Assembly: GCA_026398415.1 (NCBI GenBank)
Contig: JAPLSY010000018.1
Span: 103,990 to 167,989, forward strand
Length of the DNA stretch: 64,000 nt
Direction: 5' to 3'
From: Kiritimatiellota bacterium
GTDB taxonomy: Bacteria > Verrucomicrobiota > Kiritimatiellia > JAAZAB01
In this document: piece after piece, positions 48,329 to 57,217 of the stretch
Layout of the letters: each line of letters starts with the position of its first letter
Position numbering within the stretch: position 1 is the first letter of the stretch
Program-made: the position numbers and the translations under genes
Notes under the pieces: model-generated
Told to the model about the DNA's origin: nothing
The model's input: only the letters and a program-made list of their open reading frames with translations
The model's database searches: none

Positions 48329-50209
48329 ATGTCTTCCGATCATTCCATTCATGTGCTGTCGGACGTCGTGGCGAATAAGATTGCCGCGGGCGAGGTAGTG
48401 GAGCGCCCAGCCTCCGTGCTCAAGGAACTGATCGAAAATGCGCTGGATGCGGAAGCGACCCAGATTGATGTGGCCATCGTCTGCGGCGGCCGCACGCTCG
48501 TGGGGGTGGCTGACAACGGGCGCGGTATGAACCGGGACGACGCGCTTCTTTCGGTGGAGCGGCATGCCACCAGCAAAATCCGGGACGTGGACGACCTGGA
48601 ACGGATTGCCACCCTGGGGTTCCGCGGCGAAGCTTTGGCGGCGATTACCTCGGTGGCGCGGTTTCGGCTCTGCACGCGGCGCGCCGCCGATCTGACGGGC
48701 ACGGAACTCCTCATGGCGGCGGGCAAAATCCAGGAGGTGCGCGATGCGGGCTGTCCGCCCGGCACGTCCGTGGAGGTGCGTCACCTGTTTTTCAATGTGC
48801 CCGCCCGGCGCAAGTTTTTACGTTCGGAGCAAACGGAACTGGTGCATCTGCGGCAGGTGTTCATGACCTATGGCCTGGCACATCCCGCGATCGGCATGAA
48901 GTTGACGGTGGATGGCCGGTTGGTTTTCAGCCTGGCGCCGGGGGCGACCTTCGAGGATCGCCGGCGGGATTTGTTTTCCTTTTTAGCGCCGTCGGACCTG
49001 CGGCCCGTGAATCATGCCATCGGCGGTATTCGCGTGACTGGCCATGTCGGTCTGCCGGCGGTCAGCCGTTCCGACCGCTCGGAACAGTATATTTTCATTA
49101 ACGGACGCCCGGCCGGCGCGCCGATCGTCAGCGGCGCCATCCGGGAGGGCTACCGCGCGGTATTACCCCGGGACCGCTATCCGGTGGTGTTTTTGTTTCT
49201 GGAACTGGATCCTGCGCTGGTGGATGTCAATGTGCATCCGACCAAGCGCGAGGTCCGCTTTTATAATCCCGGCGCGGTTCGTGAAGTCGTGACGGCGGCC
49301 GTGCGCCAGGCATTGACGCCCGCCTGCCCAAGCTCGGCCAGGGAGTTCGGCCATGGATCGTTTCTTCGCGATGTGCCCCGTGACGGACATACGCCGTTAA
49401 AGGGGATGGAGCCGGTTTTGCCCGGAATGCCGGGTTCAAGCGAGCGCCGGTTTCCCTATCCCGCCCGGTCGGTGCCGCCGCTCGACGCTCAGACCAGAGA
49501 TCAGAGGTCAGAAGTCAGCGGTCAGAGGTTGGCAATCAGCAATCAACAACCAGGCTCCGCCGGAGCGCTTCGCCCAGGCGAGTCAGAAATCAGCAATACA
49601 TCCGTACTCCCCGCGCAGGCCTCCGCGCCCTGGGCCTGGTGTCGCATCCTGGGGCAGATCGGGGGCCTGTATGTGGTGATGGAGACGGAAGATGGCTTGG
49701 CGCTAATGGATCCGCATGCTGCCCATGAACGCGTGTTATATGAGCGCTTTATGGCGCAGGTGACCCAGGGCCGGATTGAAAGCCAAGGCTTGCTGGTGCC
49801 CGAGACGGTGGATCTGCCGCCCCGGGATGCCCTGCGGGTGCGCCGTCATCTCGACCTGTTGAAGAAAATGGGATTCGGTATCGCTGAGTTCGGCGGCGAT
49901 ACGTTTGTCGTGGATGCCCTGCCGCTGTGTTTTCAAAGCACAACGTCGCGGGAGCTGCTTACGGACGTGGCGACAATCCTGGAAACAGCCGGTGAGCGGC
50001 GAAGCGCCGATCATCTTCTGGAGGAGCAAGTTGCCCAGGCGGCCTGCAAGGCGGCCGTCAAGGCCCATTCGGTCCTGACGCGGGAGGAAATCGAGGATTT
50101 GGTGATGCAGTTGGCCAAAACCGAAATGCCGTACACATGCCCGCACGGCCGTCCGACCATCATCCATACTTCATTTCAAGAGTTGGCGAAAAAATTCGGC
50201 CGGGATTAA
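48329..50209 (+). CDS. mutL: DNA mismatch repair protein MutL
   Basis: A 626-residue protein. The N-terminal GHKL ATPase has VVERPASVLKELIENALDA, DNGRGM and ATSKI...LGFRGEAL. The C-terminal dimerisation domain has the endonuclease metal motif DPHAAHERVLYE, plus AACKAAVKAH and CPHGRP, so this is a nicking MutL as in bacteria without MutH. The linker (about residues 388-425) is encoded by a repeat of TCAGAGGTCAGAAG words plus the double-hairpin module, read through in frame. No strong ribosome-binding site precedes the ATG. mutS is not in the window. Confidence 0.95.
   Translation: MSSDHSIHVLSDVVANKIAAGEVVERPASVLKELIENALDAEATQIDVAIVCGGRTLVGVADNGRGMNRDDALLSVERHATSKIRDVDDLERIATLGFRGEALAAITSVARFRLCTRRAADLTGTELLMAAGKIQEVRDAGCPPGTSVEVRHLFFNVPARRKFLRSEQTELVHLRQVFMTYGLAHPAIGMKLTVDGRLVFSLAPGATFEDRRRDLFSFLAPSDLRPVNHAIGGIRVTGHVGLPAVSRSDRSEQYIFINGRPAGAPIVSGAIREGYRAVLPRDRYPVVFLFLELDPALVDVNVHPTKREVRFYNPGAVREVVTAAVRQALTPACPSSAREFGHGSFLRDVPRDGHTPLKGMEPVLPGMPGSSERRFPYPARSVPPLDAQTRDQRSEVSGQRLAISNQQPGSAGALRPGESEISNTSVLPAQASAPWAWCRILGQIGGLYVVMETEDGLALMDPHAAHERVLYERFMAQVTQGRIESQGLLVPETVDLPPRDALRVRRHLDLLKKMGFGIAEFGGDTFVVDALPLCFQSTTSRELLTDVATILETAGERRSADHLLEEQVAQAACKAAVKAHSVLTREEIEDLVMQLAKTEMPYTCPHGRPTIIHTSFQELAKKFGRD
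49490..49606. repeat. TCAGAAG-word repeat and double-hairpin module inside mutL
   Basis: Words CAGAGGTCAGAAGTCAG and CAATCAGCAATCAAC (49490-49550), module 49555-49581 (CTCCG/CGGAG and TCGCC/GGCGA hairpins), then CAGAAATCAGCAATA. The module matches the complement of 39268-39294. Confidence 0.75.
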
Positions 50210-50753
50210 AGACCCGCGGGCGGGTCTTGGTCTGCAGGTGGCGTTTCAGTCCGTCATAGGCGCGCTGGTAGCGTTCGCGGTCGCTGGCATTCATCCCTTC
50301 GGCCAGTGTTTTCTGAATGTCGCGGAACGGCGCCTCGACCATGTCGAAAAGATGGGCCACATCCTTGAGTAATTGTTCGCCATCACGCGCGAAACAGGCG
50401 ACTTCATTCGCCTTGCCATTGCGGTTCAGGAACTGCCAGAGCGGACTCTTGCGGTCCTTCAAGGCATGTTCGTTTTCCATGATCACGCGGACGGAGTAGA
50501 GGTCGAACAAGACCATGCGGATAAAGAGCAGGAACGGCGCTTCCAGCGGCGACGTTTGTGTGGTGTTGGCCGCCAGGGTCCCATGCTCCACGGCGGACTG
50601 AAGGCAATCCAGCGTGGTGTCAATCTGCTGGGCCCGCTGTTTGTAGGGTGCATCGGCCAGGCAGGCGCGAAAGACTTCCGTGGCCTTTTCGAGAAACACG
50701 TCCTGACGCGCCAGATGGACGGGACGATTAGCGTCATAGCGCTTGTTTTTCAT
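50160..50753 (-). CDS. conserved-looking helical protein of unknown function
   Basis: 197 residues from ATG 50753 (MKNKRYDANRPVH); an upstream in-frame GTG adds 9. Mostly alpha-helical and charged, soluble, without recognisable motifs. Its 3' end overlaps the 3' end of mutL by 50 bases on the opposite strand. A perfect AAGACCCGC/GCGGGTCTT hairpin (50209-50228) sits just inside its coding sequence. I cannot name a function. Confidence 0.55.
   Translation of the reverse strand: MKNKRYDANRPVHLARQDVFLEKATEVFRACLADAPYKQRAQQIDTTLDCLQSAVEHGTLAANTTQTSPLEAPFLLFIRMVLFDLYSVRVIMENEHALKDRKSPLWQFLNRNGKANEVACFARDGEQLLKDVAHLFDMVEAPFRDIQKTLAEGMNASDRERYQRAYDGLKRHLQTKTRPRVFNPGRIFSPTLEMKYG
50209..50228. terminator. 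hairpin at mutL end
   Basis: Perfect 9-base arms AAGACCCGC/GCGGGTCTT around GG, directly after the mutL stop codon and inside the convergent gene. No T-run follows, so termination is uncertain. Confidence 0.4.
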
Positions 50754-50856
50754 AGGTTCCTGACATAACAGCCGCACCAAACGGTCAACGCTTGCAGAGT
50801 AGAATCCTTAATGCCATACTATGACCGGTGTTTCAAGCGAAATGTTGTAACTACTC

Positions 50857-51025
50857 GGAAGGAGTCAGAATTCTCGCCTGGGCGAAAGCGCTCCGGCGGA
50901 GTCTGGCAGAATGAGGAAAGCCGGTATTTTCCGCCAGCTTGCCCGCCATAGCTTTAGCGAGGGCGGGAGGCGGATCTGCCTTCCATGACATTCTGGATTC
51001 TGTATTCTGTTTTCTGACTACTTCC
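50857..51025. repeat. CAGAATT-word inverted repeat with two modules
   Basis: Left arm GGAAGGAGTCAGAATTC (50857-50873), double-hairpin module 50874-50901, GGCGGG module 50927-50984 and right arm 50989-51025 (CATTCTGGATTCTGTATTC...CTGACTACTTCC). It ends 17 bases before the serS start. Confidence 0.75.
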
Positions 51026-51041
51026 ATGAAAAGGTGATCCC

Positions 51042-52328
51042 ATGCTCGATATTAAACTTATTCGTGAGGGCGAAGCCGAGGTGCGCGCGGCCCTGGCGCG
51101 GCGCGGCGCGGCGACCCATCTGGATGCTCTATTGCAAGCCGATCAGCAGCGTCGCCGCCTGGTGACGGACGTGGAATCTCTCAAGCGCCAGCGCAATACG
51201 GCGTCGGAAGAGATCGGGAAATTAAAGAAGGCCGGCCAGGATACTGCCGCCAAGCAGGTGGCTGTCAAGGCCATTGGCGCGCAGATTGCCGCCCTGGATG
51301 ACCAGATTCAGCAGGTTGACCAGGAATTGAATTCCCTGTTGTTGATGATTCCAAACGCGCCGCATACCAGTGTGCCGGATGGCAAAAGCGCGGCGGATAA
51401 CCAGGTGGTGCGCATGCACGGCGCCCCGCAGCCTTTGGCTTTCAAGCCCAAGACGCACCTGGAACTGGGTGAAAGCCTGGGCATCCTGGATTTCGGACGC
51501 GCGGCCCGCATGACTGGCGCCGGATTTCCGTTGTACGTCGGCCTGGGCGCCCGGCTCGAGCGCGCGCTGGTCCAGTTCATGCTCGACCTGCACGTCAAGG
51601 AACACGGCTATACGGAAGTGTCCACGCCGTTTGTCTGCAATTCAGCCGCGATGACCGGTACGGGGCAGTTGCCGAAGATGGCCGAAGACATGTATTATAT
51701 CCCCACGGATGACCTCTACCTGATTCCCACCGCCGAGGTGCCGATTACCAATATCTATCGCGAGGAGATCATTGAGCGTCCGCTCCCGATATACCTGACG
51801 GCGTATTCACCCTGTTTCCGGCGGGAGGCCGGTTCGGCCGGCCGCGAAACGCGCGGGCTCATCCGGGTGCACCAGTTTGACAAGGTCGAGATGGTGAAAT
51901 TCGTGGAACCGGAAACATCCTACCGGGAACTGGAATCGCTCGTGGCCAATGCGGAGGACGTGCTCCAGCGCCTGGGCCTGACCTATCGTGTACTGGCGCT
52001 CTGCGCCGGGGATATCAGCTTTGCGGCGGCCAAGTGTTACGATATCGAGCTCTGGGCGCCCGGCCAGCAGGCGTGGCTGGAGGTATCCTCCTGCAGTAAT
52101 TTCGAATCCTTCCAGGCGCGCCGCGCCCTCATCCGCTACCGCACCAAGGCCAAAAAAGTGGATTATGTCCACACCTTGAATGGATCCGGCGTAGCCTTGG
52201 CCAGACTCGTGGTCGCCATCCTGGAAAACGGCCAGACGGCCGATGGCGCCATTAATTTGCCGGAAGCCATCGTGCCGTATATGGACGGTATTCGCCGCCT
52301 GGAGCCCGGGCAAAGTCCAAAACTATAG
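51042..52328 (+). CDS. serS: seryl-tRNA synthetase
   Basis: A 428-residue class II synthetase. The N-terminal helical hairpin (about 28-100) that grips the tRNA long arm is present. Catalytic core motifs follow: TEVPITNIYREEI, CFRREAGSAGRETRGLIRVHQFDKVE (motif 2) and the C-terminal NGSGVALARLVVAILEN (motif 3). Length is typical of bacterial SerRS. AAAGGTGA precedes the ATG. Repeats occupy the spacers on both sides. Confidence 0.97.
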   Translation: MLDIKLIREGEAEVRAALARRGAATHLDALLQADQQRRRLVTDVESLKRQRNTASEEIGKLKKAGQDTAAKQVAVKAIGAQIAALDDQIQQVDQELNSLLLMIPNAPHTSVPDGKSAADNQVVRMHGAPQPLAFKPKTHLELGESLGILDFGRAARMTGAGFPLYVGLGARLERALVQFMLDLHVKEHGYTEVSTPFVCNSAAMTGTGQLPKMAEDMYYIPTDDLYLIPTAEVPITNIYREEIIERPLPIYLTAYSPCFRREAGSAGRETRGLIRVHQFDKVEMVKFVEPETSYRELESLVANAEDVLQRLGLTYRVLALCAGDISFAAAKCYDIELWAPGQQAWLEVSSCSNFESFQARRALIRYRTKAKKVDYVHTLNGSGVALARLVVAILENGQTADGAINLPEAIVPYMDGIRRLEPGQSPKL

Positions 52329-52522
52329 GTGTTCAGTGTTCGGGTAAGAGAGCAAGAATCTGTCCGTTGAAAAGCAGTAGCCAGAGCCGGATCACCGTTG
52401 GCCCCAATCGTCCGAACGGGAGGATGGCGACCTGCCTGCCGAAGCCACTTCGGCGCAGGCAGGGGATTATGGTGCTTCCTCTCATGAATTTCCTGAACCC
52501 CGAACACTGAACCCTGAACACC
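52327..52522. repeat. GAACACTGA-word inverted repeat
   Basis: Left arm AGGTGTTCAGTGTTCGGG (52327-52344) and right arm 52492-52522 (CCCCGAACACTGAACCC, TGAACACC). Between them is a CCTGCCTG...CCGAAG/CTTCGG...CAGGCAGG hairpin (52431-52463). It starts at the serS stop codon and ends 19 bases before tilS. Confidence 0.75.
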
Positions 52523-52541
52523 AAGTAGTTAGTTACTCGTT

Positions 52542-53960
52542 ATGCTCCTCCACGATGTCATCCAAACCATTCGGCGGCATAACCTGCTTAAGCGCGGCCA
52601 GCACATTCTGGTCGGGGTCTCGGGCGGCGCCGATTCCGTGGCCTTGCTGGCCGTGTTGCAGGAAATTGCCCCAGCGTGGAAGCTCCGTCTGACGGTTGCC
52701 CATCTCAATCATGGCATGCGGGGTCCGGCGGCCGCGGCGGATGCCGCCTTCGTGGCCGGGCTAGCCCGCCGCTGGAAATTAAAATTTGTCGGAAGCCGGG
52801 TTAATGTGCCCGTCCAGGCGCGGCGGCGGGGAATTTCGCTGGAAATGGCCGGGCGTTCGGCGCGCTACAGTTTTTTTGCCAGGGTGGCGCGGACCCATCA
52901 TTGCGATGCCGTAGCGACGGCCCATACGGCCGATGACCAGGCCGAAACGATCCTGCTGAACCTGGCGCGCGGCGCCGGCGCGGCGGGCCTGGCGGGGATT
53001 CCCTATATTGGCCGGCATGGCGCCCTCAAGGTCGTGCGACCGCTGCGCGATGTGGATCGCAAGAGCATCGAGCGGTTTTTAGAGGGCCGCCATCTGGTTT
53101 GGCGCGAAGACGCCACCAATGCGGACCCCGCCTTTCTGCGTAACCGCGTTCGGCACGAAGTCCTGCCGTTCCTTGAAAAGCGGCTCAATCCCGGAATTCG
53201 CCAGGCGCTGTTACGGGCCAGTGACATCCTGACCGGAGAGAACGAGTGGCTGGAAATGTTAACTGATCGCTTGTTTGCCGAGTGTCGGGGAGTCGAAAAA
53301 GACTTGGATGCCAGCCAGCTGGCCGGTTTTCCGGTGGCCGCCCGGCGGCGGGTATTACGGCGCTGGCTGGAAACGTGCGGTCTGGACGCGGAGACGCTGA
53401 GCTTCGATGCCATCGAGCGCCTTGATAACTTGGTCATCCGGCAGTCGCCGGATCGCGGCGGCCGAGTGGTGACATTAGCCGGGGGCTGGCTGGCTCGCCG
53501 ATCAGGGAATGTCCTGACATTAACCCAACGGGACAATCCGTCCGTGCGGGCATTTGCCGTGCGCCTGATTGTGCCGGGCGAAACGCGGTTGCCGGAGCAG
53601 GGGGTCCGAATTACGACGCGCATTGGACCCGGGATTGTGAAAGTGCGTCCGGCGTCGGTCGGTGCATTGCCGGCACGTGCCTCGCTCTCGTTACGGGCCT
53701 GGCGCAAGCGGCGTCTGATGGCGCGCTCGTGGAAACCCGGGGACCGCATGCGGCCGCTGGGGATGCAAGGGACCAAAAAACTGCAGGACATCTTCAGTGA
53801 CGGCAAGGTTCCGGCGGCTGTGCGGCATGGCATTCCGGTCATTGAGTGCGGGGGTGAGATTGTCTGGATTCCCGGATTCCGAATTGCCCAAGGCTGGGCG
53901 GTGTGTCCGGACGAATCCCTGGCATTGCAACTGGCCATTGAGCCCCCGATCCGCGCGTAA
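52542..53960 (+). CDS. tilS: tRNA(Ile)-lysidine synthetase
   Basis: A 472-residue PP-loop ATPase that converts C34 of the AUA-reading tRNA-Ile to lysidine. N-terminal PP-loop VGVSGGADSVALLAV, then LTVAHLNHGMRG, ATAHTADDQAETILLNLARGAG and the C-terminal TilS domain (MARSWKPGDRMRPLGMQGTKKLQDIFSDGKVP). Length fits the long, E. coli-like form. Start context is weak. The stop codon lies in a GATCC...GGATC hairpin. Confidence 0.95.
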   Translation: MLLHDVIQTIRRHNLLKRGQHILVGVSGGADSVALLAVLQEIAPAWKLRLTVAHLNHGMRGPAAAADAAFVAGLARRWKLKFVGSRVNVPVQARRRGISLEMAGRSARYSFFARVARTHHCDAVATAHTADDQAETILLNLARGAGAAGLAGIPYIGRHGALKVVRPLRDVDRKSIERFLEGRHLVWREDATNADPAFLRNRVRHEVLPFLEKRLNPGIRQALLRASDILTGENEWLEMLTDRLFAECRGVEKDLDASQLAGFPVAARRRVLRRWLETCGLDAETLSFDAIERLDNLVIRQSPDRGGRVVTLAGGWLARRSGNVLTLTQRDNPSVRAFAVRLIVPGETRLPEQGVRITTRIGPGIVKVRPASVGALPARASLSLRAWRKRRLMARSWKPGDRMRPLGMQGTKKLQDIFSDGKVPAAVRHGIPVIECGGEIVWIPGFRIAQGWAVCPDESLALQLAIEPPIRA

Positions 53961-53971
53961 ACGCGTGGATC
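53948..53971 (+). terminator. hairpin at tilS stop codon
   Basis: Arms GATCCGCGCG and CGCGTGGATC with one mismatched pair around TAAA, which contains the stop codon. No T-run, so its termination role is uncertain. Confidence 0.4.
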
Positions 53972-53973
53972 GG

Positions 53974-54126
53974 AAATGGCCAATGGTTTTATGTTTAATG
54001 GTTTCCGCCAGCCTGTCCGCCATAGCTTTAGCGGCGGCGGGAGGCGGACCCGCCTTCGGCGGGAATGGTCAATGGTCGATACACCCGGATAAAGGTGAAC
54101 CATCAACCATTACCCATCGACCATTA
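53974..54126. repeat. ACCATTG-word inverted repeat with GGCGGG module
   Basis: Left arm 53974-54001 (AATGGCCAATGG, TTTAATGG), hairpin module 54002-54063, AATGGTCAATGGTCGAT, and right arm 54097-54126 (GAACCATCAACCATTACCC). It lies between convergent tilS and the DeoR-type gene. Confidence 0.75.
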
Positions 54127-54152
54127 GCCGCGCGTCGTTATGCGCGGGGGCC

Positions 54153-54932
54153 TTAGCGCGCGCTAATGATCCGGATACCTTTACGGCGGAATAACGCACG
54201 GAACCGGTCGGAGATGCCGGCATCGGTAATGATCTGCGACACTTTCACCAGCGGCAGAACCGATCGAAACGCAACCCTGCCGAACTTGGAGCTATCGGCA
54301 AGAATAAAGGTTTCCTTGGCGTGTTTTGACATGAGTGTTTTAATCCGTTCTTCGAGCAGGCTGTTATCGGTGCAACCGGCTTCGAGATTGATGCCGGCGG
54401 TGCCCAGGAAAGCCTTGTCGACATGAAAGGCGGCGATCGCGGCCTCGGTCACGGGGCCGACAAAAGCATTAAGCCGCTCGTCCAATTCGCCCCCTGGCGT
54501 AATAATATGGATGCCCCGTTTCGGCATGAGCTTATTGATCGCATCCAACGAGTGCGTAATGACAGTCAGCTCCGTGTCGTTGGGGAGGGCGTCTGCGAGG
54601 AAAGAACAAGTAGAACCGGCATCGAGAAAAAGTCGTTCGCCGGGTTGGACCAAGGCCGCGGCGGCGGCGCCGATGGCGCGTTTTTCCGCGGACGCTATCC
54701 GCATCCGAACACCGGCTTGCGTTATAGCGAGCGGCGCATTGCTGGGGACAGCGCCGCCGTGCACACGCTTGAGCAGCCCCGCATTTTCAAGCCAGATGAG
54801 GTCGCGCCGCACGGTAATGGGGGCCACGTTATGCCGATGGGCCAACTCCTCGGGCGCGGCAAACCCCTGGCTACAGACGTAGTCCAGGATCTTCTGCTTG
54901 CGCGGTCCTATGGATTTGTTTAAAGGTTTCAT
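54153..54932 (-). CDS. DeoR/GlpR-family sugar-operon repressor
   Basis: 259 residues from ATG 54932. The N-terminal DeoR helix-turn-helix (about 10-60; QKILDYVCSQGFAAPEELAHRHNVAPITVRRDL) is followed by HGGAVPSNAP. The C-terminal DeoRC ribose-isomerase-like effector domain has LDAGSTCSFLADAL, VITHSLDAI, TPGGELDERLNAFVG and GTAGINLEAGCT. These repressors usually bind phosphosugars. It is divergent from the aldolase-RLP operon across a 250-base AT-rich gap with palindromes, so it probably controls that operon. Confidence 0.92.
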   Translation of the reverse strand: MKPLNKSIGPRKQKILDYVCSQGFAAPEELAHRHNVAPITVRRDLIWLENAGLLKRVHGGAVPSNAPLAITQAGVRMRIASAEKRAIGAAAAALVQPGERLFLDAGSTCSFLADALPNDTELTVITHSLDAINKLMPKRGIHIITPGGELDERLNAFVGPVTEAAIAAFHVDKAFLGTAGINLEAGCTDNSLLEERIKTLMSKHAKETFILADSSKFGRVAFRSVLPLVKVSQIITDAGISDRFRALFRRKGIRIISAR

Positions 54933-54986
54933 CGTATTTGGAAGCCGTTTTCGGCACGCCGCCTTGTCGGGGTGCAATGTGTAATG

Positions 54987-55062
54987 TTTGCAATATATCA
55001 GGCATGCAAAATAATGTCCACAATTTACTTGACATGCTGACGGGGTATGATAATTTATTATC
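54987..55062. promoter_or_regulatory. candidate operator/promoter region of the sugar operon
   Basis: TTTGCA (54987-54992) and TGCAAA (55005-55010) form an inverted pair. TTGACA (55029-55034) could be a -35 box. A perfect palindrome, GATAAT-TT-ATTATC, lies at 55049-55062. The region sits between the DeoR-type gene and the aldolase gene, where a repressor would bind. Confidence 0.45.
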
Positions 55063-55184
55063 CGTTATGAGTAAAAGAAGTCATTGGCGGCAAATGGGCG
55101 GCATGCAAACGAGAAGCGGAAGCCACCGGACGGTGGCTCGGCAAAGGTCGCCCGGTCAGTTCTCGAAAATTGAAAGGAGCCGCA

Positions 55185-56036
55185 ATTAAATTTATACCCA
55201 TGGCCGAGTTGCTCGTGGCTGCGCGTGCCGGCGGCTACGCCGTGCCGTCATTCTGCGCCTGGAACGCGGAAGTGATGGAGATCGTTCTGCGCGTTGCCCA
55301 GGATCTGCGCTCGCCGGTAATCGTGATGAACGGGCCCGGCGAGTTCTCCTTGCTGGTGCCTGCGCTCATGGGCGCCGTCGCCCATACCGTGGCCCGCGGC
55401 TTTACGGTGCCGGCCGCATTGCACCTGGATCATGGCGATTCAATGGAAATGGTGCAGGCCTGCCTGGAGGCGGGTTATACGTCGGTCATGCTGGACTACT
55501 CCAACCGTCCGTTCGCCGAAAACGCCGGGGCTTTACGACAGGTTGTGACTCTGGCCCATGCCCTTGGCGTCACTGTGGAAGGCGAACTGGGGCATGTGGG
55601 CAAAGTCGATACGGTAACGGTTGAAGGCACGGGCGACTCGACACTGACGGAGCCCGGCGAAGCGGCGGCTTACGTCGAACAGACGGGCGTGGATGCACTG
55701 GCAGTCTCGATCGGCAATGCGCACGGACAATACACCAAACTGCCGAAGTTCGATTTCGCGCGCCTCGAAAAAATCCGTGCTGCCGTGCGCCTGCCACTGG
55801 TGCTGCACGGTGGTTCGGGAACGCCGCCGGCCGATATCCAGCGTGCCATTGCCCTGGGCATGGCCAAGGTCAACGTGGCCACGGAGATCGTCGCCACCTG
55901 GCGCGAGACGTTGTACGGGCAGTGGGGCGCCAAGCAAAACTTATGGGCGCCCCAGGCAATGGCCGAGGCGAAAAAAGCGCTGGTTCCCGTAGTTCAAAAA
56001 TGGATACGCCTCACCGGCGCGGAGGGACGCGCATGA
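55185..56036 (+). CDS. class II (zinc) ketose-bisphosphate aldolase family protein
   Basis: About 283 residues. Fba/GatY/KbaY family TIM barrel: GGYAVPSFCAWN, LHLDHGDSMEMV (Zn His), SVMLDYSNRPF, VEGELGHVG (Zn Glu), NAHGQY (Zn His), VLHGGSG and KVNVATE. It cleaves a ketose phosphate to DHAP and an aldehyde; the exact substrate is unknown. The start is unusual: AGGAG (55175-55179) precedes ATT 55185 by 5 bases, while ATG 55200 is too far and TTG 55170 precedes the site. It overlaps the next gene by four bases (ATGA). Confidence 0.88.
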   Translation: MKFIPMAELLVAARAGGYAVPSFCAWNAEVMEIVLRVAQDLRSPVIVMNGPGEFSLLVPALMGAVAHTVARGFTVPAALHLDHGDSMEMVQACLEAGYTSVMLDYSNRPFAENAGALRQVVTLAHALGVTVEGELGHVGKVDTVTVEGTGDSTLTEPGEAAAYVEQTGVDALAVSIGNAHGQYTKLPKFDFARLEKIRAAVRLPLVLHGGSGTPPADIQRAIALGMAKVNVATEIVATWRETLYGQWGAKQNLWAPQAMAEAKKALVPVVQKWIRLTGAEGRA

Positions 56037-57217
56037 AGCAGGTTGTTATTATTGGTGCCGGCGCATCCGGGCGCGGGCATATGGGCCAGCTTGCCCGCGA
56101 GTCGGGCTACGAGCTGATTTTCCTGGACAAGGACAAAACGCTTGTGGAGACGCTGAGGAAGGCGGGGAGCTACAAAGTAAGACTTGTTGCCGCGAAGACA
56201 ATAGATACAGACATTGCTGGCTTCAATATCTTTCATACCGGCGAGCGGGACGCTTTTCAAAAGGCGTTCAACCAAGCCCCCTTGATATTCACGGCCGTAT
56301 GTCCGAACAACCTTAAGGATGTCGCCGACTATTTGCGGCCCATGCTGGTTGACTGGCTGGAAGCATCCGGCAAGCATGATTTTAAAAACATCATGTGCTG
56401 CGAGAACATGAACAACAGTTCTTCCGTCCTCAAAAATCATATTTTGCAAAGGTTTCCAGAGGGTCTCAAGGCGAAGCTTGAAACCCAGGTTGGGTTCCCC
56501 GACACGATGATAGCCAGAGTGGTGGCCAAACCCAGGGATCCGCTCCAACTGCTTGGGGAGGCATACAGCGAATGGACGGCCGACAAAGCCGCATTCAGGG
56601 GGCTGGAACTGCCCAAAATCAGAACTCTCGATCTGGTTGATGACCAGGAAAAATTCCTCAGGCGCAAATTATACATTCACAACACGGGACATGCCACGTT
56701 CGGCTATCTGGGCTTCATCAAGGGATATACCTTCATCCATGAGGCCGCCAGGGATCCGGCGATCATGCAGATTGTCGAGAAGGCCATAGAGGAATCGGGA
56801 TGGGGCGTCGGCCAGGAGTATGGATTTTCCGAGGAGAATATCAGGGCGTATCGCCAGGCATTGACCGATAAGTGCGTCAACGACGCGCTTCCTGACGACT
56901 TGACCAGGGTTGTCAGGGAACCCATCCGCAAACTCGGCCCGGATGAACGGTTTTTCGGCCCAATCGGCTTGATGCTTAAGCATGGTCGCGATCCCGATTA
57001 TCTCCTGCGCGGCTTATGTGCGGCGATCATCGCGGAAATTCCGGGTGACCAGGAATCCGTGCGGCTCAGGGAGCTGGTCGTCGGGAAAGGGATCAAGGGA
57101 CTGCTTGCCGAATTGAATGTGAAAATGCCTGACAGGATCGTCAGCAAAATCGAGGAGTTGTCGGCCGCGATGGAAGCGACATATGGAAAGAGAGGCGGGA
57201 CATGCGCGGCAAAATAA
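56033..57217 (+). CDS. mannitol-1-phosphate 5-dehydrogenase-like polyol dehydrogenase
   Basis: 394 residues from ATG 56033, overlapping the aldolase stop. N-terminal Rossmann motif GAGASGRGHMGQ, CENMNNSSSVLKNHI, and the polyol-dehydrogenase catalytic signature KLYIHNTGHATFGYLG (Lys, Asn, His). It belongs to the MtlD long-chain mannitol dehydrogenase family, close to MtlD in length, and would oxidise a sugar alcohol phosphate or related acid with NAD. PF08125-type C-terminal helices follow. It overlaps the isomerase gene by 16 bases. Confidence 0.85.
   Translation: MKQVVIIGAGASGRGHMGQLARESGYELIFLDKDKTLVETLRKAGSYKVRLVAAKTIDTDIAGFNIFHTGERDAFQKAFNQAPLIFTAVCPNNLKDVADYLRPMLVDWLEASGKHDFKNIMCCENMNNSSSVLKNHILQRFPEGLKAKLETQVGFPDTMIARVVAKPRDPLQLLGEAYSEWTADKAAFRGLELPKIRTLDLVDDQEKFLRRKLYIHNTGHATFGYLGFIKGYTFIHEAARDPAIMQIVEKAIEESGWGVGQEYGFSEENIRAYRQALTDKCVNDALPDDLTRVVREPIRKLGPDERFFGPIGLMLKHGRDPDYLLRGLCAAIIAEIPGDQESVRLRELVVGKGIKGLLAELNVKMPDRIVSKIEELSAAMEATYGKRGGTCAAK

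Noticed and set aside
53003..54106. 367-codon frame on the minus strand over tilS
   Set aside because: Antisense of tilS and the following repeat; Arg/Ser/Pro-rich translation without motifs.
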